Assembly: GCA_024653345.1 (NCBI GenBank)
Contig: JANLFV010000001.1
Location: forward strand, 148,387-212,386
Direction: 5' to 3'
Length of the DNA: 64,000 bases
Origin: Candidatus Acetothermia bacterium
GTDB taxonomy: Bacteria; Bipolaricaulota; Bipolaricaulia; RBG-16-55-9; JANLFV01
Under the pieces are notes generated by a model. The model saw nothing but the letters and a program-made list of their open reading frames with translations. It searched no databases and was not told where the DNA came from. Both the position numbers and the translations under genes were made by a program. Shown here one piece after another: positions 59,596-64,000 of the stretch (positions are counted from its first letter, which is position 1; every line of letters begins with the position of its first letter).

Positions 59596-60995
59596 GTGAT
59601 CCCCAGCATCCGAGCTACCCATACCAACTCCTCAACCCAGTCGCCGTATACGCCGTGGATGTGGTTCGAATCATACTCGGCGAGGAACTCCTCGGGCCCC
59701 ACAGCGAGGCGGGCAAAGGCGTGGGGCCAATTGACCTGGATTGCCTCGGCCTTCCGCTCGGCCTCTTCATGCGGCAACTCGACGAACTCTCCGGGTAGGA
59801 TCGCTAGCCAATACTTGCCATTCCGGCGGGCCAGGCGGGCTAAAGTGACCTTCCCCGGGGCGGCAATGTGCCGCACCGCGGCCCCTCCGGCAGGGAAATA
59901 GAAGCCTTGGGGATAGAACTCTACCCTCGGGAGGTTCACATCAGGGTCATAGGAGTGCCCCGCAAAGTAGGTGGGATGGGTGCCGGAATTGCAGAGGTCG
60001 AACACCCCTAACTCCTCGTCGTAGTGCCGGAGGTCGGCGAATAGGACCGGCTCACCGGTGATGTGCTTCAAGATCTCCATCGTCAGGGCCCCGTCCATGT
60101 CCGCCTCGGTGGCCGCGACCAGGGGCTCTTTTGGGCCGTTCCAGTCGTAGGGATCGTTGAGGAACGCTTCGGCCACATCCATGGTCACGAAGTGGTCGGT
60201 GAGCTCGGGCTGGCTCTTCACCCCAAGGAAATCGAGGCCCATCTCTTTGCTCATCTCCCGGAGCGCGATATAGCTCCGGATCTGGAGCTTGAGCTTCTCC
60301 GGGGTGAGCTGCTTGCCATCATAGCGGATCTCGCCCACTTTCTTGGAGAGCCACTGGAATGCATGTTCGACCTCCTCCTCGGGCACCTCTTGGGCCCGGC
60401 GGACGATCTCCCACTGGTCAATGTGCTCGATATCCACCCCAAAGAGGCTCATCCACTGATCGGGGTTAGCGACCGCCGTATACATGCCCATGGGTCGGCC
60501 GCCGAACAGCCCGAATCTCTCGCCCTTGAGCCGGGCGAGGGCCGAGCCAGCGCGGATGAACGCGAGGACTTTACGCAGGACTTTGGGGTCCCGGATGTCG
60601 CCGGAGAGCCGGCCGTGGAAGACCCCGATCTGGTCCAGGGCCCCGGCCGAGGCCAGCATCCCGACCATCCCCGGATACTGGGGATTGATATTCGAAAAGA
60701 GGAGGAACGGCCCGGGCGCGAACCGCGAGGCCACCGCCGCGAGGTGCGGGAAGCTCCAGACCGCGAAGTTGAAGATCGTGACCTCACAGCCCTCGTGAGC
60801 CAGGCGCCTGGCCTCGTTCCGGGCGAGCTCCGCGGTCCAGATGATCTCTCGGCCTACAACAGGCTCCACCTCACCGGTGGCTCGCAGCGCCTCGGCCAGG
60901 CGGGTTTGGAACTCCCGGTTCACTGGCTCGACCTCTCGATGGACGGCCTCCCGGCCGTCAGAGAATGTCAAGATACCAACCCTGCGTTGCATCAT
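59577..60995 (-). CDS. L-fucose/L-arabinose isomerase-family protein
   Basis: This 472-aa protein has the fold pattern of L-fucose/L-arabinose isomerases: an N-terminal RVGILTFSDGR domain, the central FGLFGGRPMGMYTAV, the metal-ligand region AATEADMDGALTMEILKHITG, and the final LCNSGTHPTYFAG. Such enzymes interconvert aldoses and ketoses using Mn2+. The family includes many members of unknown substrate. AAGGAGG lies 6 nt before the ATG. It is the last gene of the minus-strand transport operon, opposite the kinase. Confidence 0.85.
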   Translation of the reverse strand: MMQRRVGILTFSDGREAVHREVEPVNREFQTRLAEALRATGEVEPVVGREIIWTAELARNEARRLAHEGCEVTIFNFAVWSFPHLAAVASRFAPGPFLLFSNINPQYPGMVGMLASAGALDQIGVFHGRLSGDIRDPKVLRKVLAFIRAGSALARLKGERFGLFGGRPMGMYTAVANPDQWMSLFGVDIEHIDQWEIVRRAQEVPEEEVEHAFQWLSKKVGEIRYDGKQLTPEKLKLQIRSYIALREMSKEMGLDFLGVKSQPELTDHFVTMDVAEAFLNDPYDWNGPKEPLVAATEADMDGALTMEILKHITGEPVLFADLRHYDEELGVFDLCNSGTHPTYFAGHSYDPDVNLPRVEFYPQGFYFPAGGAAVRHIAAPGKVTLARLARRNGKYWLAILPGEFVELPHEEAERKAEAIQVNWPHAFARLAVGPEEFLAEYDSNHIHGVYGDWVEELVWVARMLGITYRVFA

Positions 60996-61013
60996 CGCAT
61001 ACCTCCTTGCTCA

Positions 61014-62057
61014 TTATTCTCCCTCCAACCTCGCGAGAAGCTGCTCCTCGGTCAGCTGGACATGGCAGATGGCCTTCCGATTATACGTGTATGCCACATG
61101 AATGATCCCCTGCTCGTCTTGGATGATGGCCGGGTAGCTGAACTCCCCAGGGCCTTCCTCAAGAGCTAGCCGGTAAGGCCAGGTCTTCCCCTCATCCTGG
61201 GAGAGGGCCAGGACCAGTGGGGTGCGTGGTCCCCACACATCGAAGCCGGCGGGCATCACCTCAGGCCAACCTTGGTGGAGCTTGGCCAGCCCGGGGACCG
61301 GTGTGGTCGGGTTGAACGCGAGCACCAAGCTTCCTGAGTCGAGGCGTTCCATATCGATCCCGCTATTGTTGTTGGGCAGAGGTGTAGGCTGGGGCCTGGT
61401 CCAGCTCTTCCCCAGGTCAGGGGAGTAGGCCACAAAGATGTATCGCTCCTGGCTCCGCATGTAGGCCATGAGCCTCCCGTCAGCGAGCGGGACCAAAGCC
61501 GGCTGGATCAGATGAGCCCCTGCTTCCTTCCCCAGATCACCCACGATCTCCCAGGTCGCTCCGTTGTCCTCCGAGCGGAGAAATGCCGCGCTCCATTCGC
61601 GCTCCCACTCCACTGGAATCAGCCAGACCTCTCTGAGGTGGAGGGGCTTGTTCTTCCCGAGGAGCCCCTTCTCCTCCCAGAAGAGCTCGAGGTCACGCCA
61701 AGTCCGGCCGAGGTCGAAACTCCGCTTGAGGAAGAGGTAGGTCTCGCCGCTGCACCATCTCGGGCCGTAGTTGATCCCAACGAGTAGCCACACGGCCCCG
61801 TCCGGGCCGAGGAAGATACGGGGGTTGGCGGGGGCCCGGCCGGGCACATCCACCCAAACCTCCGGCGATGACCATTCAGAGCGCTCAGGGTCAAAACGCG
61901 CCCCGAGGACCACTGAGTCCGGCGCTCCCTCCCTGCTCCCGGCGTAGAATGCGAGGAGTAGCTCCCCGCCCGGCAGCTCGCAAAGGCTGGGGGCGTGACA
62001 GGTAGGATGCGAAGGGGGAGCTGGGATGTAGCGCCGGGTTAGGTCGAGGGCCTCCAA
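61014..62057 (-). CDS. Sialidase-fold (BNR repeat) protein
   Basis: This 347-aa protein is a six-bladed beta-propeller with at least four Asp-boxes: SFDLGRTW, SEDNGATW, SPDLGKSW and SQDEGKTW. A signal peptide is not visible, so it would act in the cytoplasm. The fold occurs in sialidases and in other glycoside-processing enzymes; the classical Arg triad cannot be assigned by eye. It starts at TTG with GAGGAGG upstream, between the isomerase-like and permease genes, so it likely processes the imported glycoside. Confidence 0.8.
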   Translation of the reverse strand: MEALDLTRRYIPAPPSHPTCHAPSLCELPGGELLLAFYAGSREGAPDSVVLGARFDPERSEWSSPEVWVDVPGRAPANPRIFLGPDGAVWLLVGINYGPRWCSGETYLFLKRSFDLGRTWRDLELFWEEKGLLGKNKPLHLREVWLIPVEWEREWSAAFLRSEDNGATWEIVGDLGKEAGAHLIQPALVPLADGRLMAYMRSQERYIFVAYSPDLGKSWTRPQPTPLPNNNSGIDMERLDSGSLVLAFNPTTPVPGLAKLHQGWPEVMPAGFDVWGPRTPLVLALSQDEGKTWPYRLALEEGPGEFSYPAIIQDEQGIIHVAYTYNRKAICHVQLTEEQLLARLEGE

Positions 62058-62076
62058 TGCCTTTGCCTCCTCCTCG

Positions 62077-62898
62077 TCAGCCTTTGATCCCGGAGGAGAG
62101 CGCGATCCCGCGGATGATCCGCTGGCGAAGGATGAGAAAGACGACCAGAGATGGGAGAGAGGCCATGAACGCCGCGGAGGTGATCAGCCCGTAGTTAATC
62201 TCAAATGCCCCCTGGATCAGCCTTAACCCCACAGGGAGCGTGACCTTCTGCGCGCTCCGTAGGCAGATCAGAGACCAGAAGAATTCGTTCCAGGTGTAGT
62301 TGAAGATATACATGCCGTATGCCGCGAAGACCGGGGTCGAGTTCGGGATGATGACACGAGTCAGGACCCCCCAGCTCGAGCAGCCATCGATGCGTGCCGC
62401 GTCTTCCAGATCGCGGGGGATGTTGAGGAAGAACTGCCGGAGAAGAAAGACCCCGATGGGGAGGGCGATCATCGGAAGGGCAGCACCGTAGATCGTGTTG
62501 AGGAGCCGGAAGCTGTTCATCATGAAGTATAGAGGTATCACACTAACCTCCATAGGGAGAAGCATGAACACGAGGATCACCAGGAAGAGCGCGTCCCGCC
62601 CGGGCCACTGAAGACGGGCGAAGGAGAAGGCCGCTAAGGTCGAGACGATCAATGAGCTGGCCGTCACCAAGGTTGCGAGGATCAGGCTGTTCAGCAGCCA
62701 GCGCCCGAAAGGCCAGCTCGCGAAGAGCTTGCCGAGATGAGCGGTGGTCAGACGCGAGGGGAGCCACTTCGGTGGGATGGAGAAGATGTCGGGATTAGGT
62801 TTGAACGCGGTCTCGGCCACCCATAGACTAGGGATGATCCAGAGGAGGGCGATGCCGAACATCACAAGATATGGTCCCCAGGCTCTGAGCCTTGTCAT
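62077..62898 (-). CDS. Carbohydrate ABC transporter permease (MalG type)
   Basis: This 273-aa CUT1 permease has six membrane segments and the EAA loop DLEDAARIDGCSSWGV. ATG 62898 overlaps the stop of the partner permease gene (ATGA); a longer open frame upstream is only the shadow of that gene. Confidence 0.92.
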   Translation of the reverse strand: MTRLRAWGPYLVMFGIALLWIIPSLWVAETAFKPNPDIFSIPPKWLPSRLTTAHLGKLFASWPFGRWLLNSLILATLVTASSLIVSTLAAFSFARLQWPGRDALFLVILVFMLLPMEVSVIPLYFMMNSFRLLNTIYGAALPMIALPIGVFLLRQFFLNIPRDLEDAARIDGCSSWGVLTRVIIPNSTPVFAAYGMYIFNYTWNEFFWSLICLRSAQKVTLPVGLRLIQGAFEINYGLITSAAFMASLPSLVVFLILRQRIIRGIALSSGIKG

Positions 62899-63797
62899 CC
62901 TAGTTCCGATTTGAGGCCCAGCAGCTTGACTCCGATGAGGGTGAGGACCAGCATGATGACCAAGAGCACTACTCCGGAAGCCGCGGCCTTTCCGATGTTG
63001 AAATACTCGAAGGCCGTGCGGTAGAGATAGAGGGCCAGGACCTCTGTAGACCTCCCCGGCCCGCCCTCCGTCATCATCAGTGCCTGGCCGAAGGTCCGGA
63101 AGGCGGAGATGAGCGTCAGGACTAGAGAGAAGAGGAGAGCCGGTTTGAGAAGCGGGAGGATGATGTGGAGGAATTTCTGGTGGAAGACCGCGCCGTCGAT
63201 CGAGGCTACCTCGAAGAGTTCCTGGGGGATCTCCCCAAGGCCGGCCTGGAAGACGACCATGCGATACCCGGCCAACCACCAGGCAGTGGCGAAGGCGATC
63301 GCGGGCAGGGCCCAGGCAGGCTCCGTCAGAAACACGGGAGCCGCGATCTTCAGGGCCTTGAACGCATGTGTCACCAAGCCGAAGTCGGGATCGAACATCC
63401 ACTTCCAAGTGATGGCCACGGTGGAGACGGTGAGGAGGTAGGGGAAGAAGAGCACGGCCTGGATGAAACCGACCCCACGCCGGGTCCGTCCCCAGCTCCA
63501 GAGCATCAAGGCAAAGAGCAGCCCCAGGCCGAGGATCAGGGGCACAGCGATCGCGGCAAACTTGAATGTGTTGCCCAGGGCGTTCAGGAACCGCGCGTCG
63601 CCGAAGAGCTTGATATAGTTCTCCAAGCCGACGAAGCGAGAACCCTGCATCGGGCTCCACTCGAAGAGGCTGAGGTAAATCCCATATCCGACCGGCCAGG
63701 CGAGGAAGATGCCCCATAACGCAGCAAACGGGAGCACATACAGGATCCCCTCGAGCCCTCGATGGCGATAGAGGAATCCCCTGATCTTGGCTCTCAT
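62895..63797 (-). CDS. Carbohydrate ABC transporter permease (MalF type)
   Basis: This 300-aa CUT1 permease has the opening helix GILYVLPFAALWGIFLAWP, the EAA loop LFEVASIDGAVFHQKF and the C-terminal LYLYRTAFEYFNIG. ATG 63797 (MRAKIRGFLYRH) is favoured because a hairpin separates it from the upstream binding-protein gene; the in-frame extension to 63851 would run through this hairpin. Confidence 0.92.
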   Translation of the reverse strand: MRAKIRGFLYRHRGLEGILYVLPFAALWGIFLAWPVGYGIYLSLFEWSPMQGSRFVGLENYIKLFGDARFLNALGNTFKFAAIAVPLILGLGLLFALMLWSWGRTRRGVGFIQAVLFFPYLLTVSTVAITWKWMFDPDFGLVTHAFKALKIAAPVFLTEPAWALPAIAFATAWWLAGYRMVVFQAGLGEIPQELFEVASIDGAVFHQKFLHIILPLLKPALLFSLVLTLISAFRTFGQALMMTEGGPGRSTEVLALYLYRTAFEYFNIGKAAASGVVLLVIMLVLTLIGVKLLGLKSELG

Positions 63798-63825
63798 GGC
63801 TTGATCACTTATCTGATTTGAAGAA

Positions 63826-63858
63826 GCCGGGGGTGGAGGCCAAGGCTCCACCCCCGGC
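63826..63858 (-). promoter_or_regulatory. GC hairpin between sugar-binding-protein and permease genes
   Basis: GCCGGGGGTGGAG (63826-63838) pairs perfectly with CTCCACCCCCGGC (63846-63858) around a 7-nt loop. No U-tract follows on the minus strand. It is the third example of this arrangement in the window. Confidence 0.75.
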
Positions 63859-63870
63859 CCTCTCCCAAGC

Positions 63871-64000
63871 TTACCCGCCCTGTAGGATCCGATTGCACTC
63901 TGCCTCTGCCTCGGCTAGGGCCTGTGCGGGCGTGAGCTGTCCGTTCACCGCCAGTTCGATCCTGGTCTCGATCGCGCTTTCCAGCTCCGAGCCGCGCGGG
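63871..64000 (-). CDS. Sugar ABC transporter substrate-binding protein (C-terminal end)
   Basis: The minus strand is open from the window's right edge to TAA at 63871-63873. The last 42 residues read ...SAIETRIELAVNGQLTPAQ then ALAEAEAECNRILQGG, the typical C-terminal helix of family 1 sugar-binding proteins. It precedes the MalF/MalG-type permeases, matching the usual gene order. The start is outside the window. Confidence 0.8.
   Translation of the reverse strand, partial: PRGSELESAIETRIELAVNGQLTPAQALAEAEAECNRILQGG

Noticed and set aside
61014-62057. Calling the BNR protein a true neuraminidase.
   Set aside because: Asp-boxes only show the propeller fold; no export signal and no confirmed Arg triad, so the substrate is left open.
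1-64000. CRISPR arrays, rRNA genes, prophage or plasmid origins.
   Set aside because: No regularly spaced repeats, rRNA motifs, phage structural genes or iteron clusters were seen on reading the window.

Overview
The window is GC-rich bacterial chromosome with dense, short-spaced operons and strong use of GAG, AAG and ATC codons. It carries an ABC-transporter-rich heterotroph's gene set, hydrogenase-maturation genes hypCDE, an AmmeMemoRadiSam radical SAM enzyme, a DUF763 protein, a PC4-like protein, a short EF-Ts and a serine hydroxymethyltransferase-GcvT fusion. This suggests an uncultured, probably anaerobic and possibly thermophilic lineage. Bipolaricaulota/Acetothermia-like bacteria are a guess that sequence searches would have to confirm. 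No rRNA, tRNA, CRISPR array or intact transposase was seen.

Layout. 1-1.9 kb: NSAR/OSBS-like enolase-superfamily gene (cut by the edge), deoC, recO. 2-5 kb: aldehyde dehydrogenase and class III aminotransferase. 5.2-7.5 kb: a Tat-exported glycosidase-like protein whose last 176 bp are repeated on the far side of a VapBC-like toxin-antitoxin pair. 7.6-9.3 kb: sugar permease pair. 9.5-12.6 kb: polar amino-acid ABC transporter. 12.6-16.1 kb: oligopeptide-type permeases and binding protein. 16.3-21.3 kb: pyrimidine phosphorylase, cytidine deaminase, large subtilase, lipoprotein. 21.3-24.4 kb: amrS, a small coiled-coil protein and DUF763, opposed by ssb with an unusual zinc-ribbon tail. 24.6-27.7 kb: fabG, flavin reductase-like protein, a small membrane zinc-ribbon gene split by TAG, and an ATP-cone nucleoside kinase. 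27.9-33.3 kb: nucleotidyltransferase-like gene, glyA-gcvT fusion, NIF3. 33.5-38.3 kb: exported protein, malic enzyme, C_GCAxxG_C_C protein, Nudix, AbrB, PC4, exported protein. 38.7-44 kb: ABC-2 exporter, frameshifted beta-helix gene, acyl-CoA ligase. 44.1-46.5 kb: hypCDE. 46.7-47.6 kb: Cys-rich exported protein. 47.8-52.6 kb: intein-bearing dnaB divergent from rpsB-tsf-pyrH. 52.6-54.1 kb: transposase remnant and two exported orphans. 54.3-57.9 kb: recG-gatC divergent from fmt. 58-64 kb: an uncharacterised sugar module (FGGY kinase, fucose/arabinose isomerase-like protein, sialidase-fold protein, carbohydrate ABC transporter).

Recurring regulatory architecture is the most distinctive feature. 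(i) Many promoters with near-consensus -35/-10 boxes and 16-18 bp spacers put the -10 box only 6-9 nt before the ATG, predicting leaderless mRNAs (ALDH, deoA, subtilase, lipoprotein, dnaB, recG and others). (ii) All three solute-binding-protein/permease junctions hold an 11-14 bp perfect GC hairpin without a U-tract. (iii) Two exported-protein transcripts carry the same box, GAAAGGAGGTGG, right at the predicted 5' end, far from the start codon, like the mRNA-stabilising STAB-SD of Bacillus.
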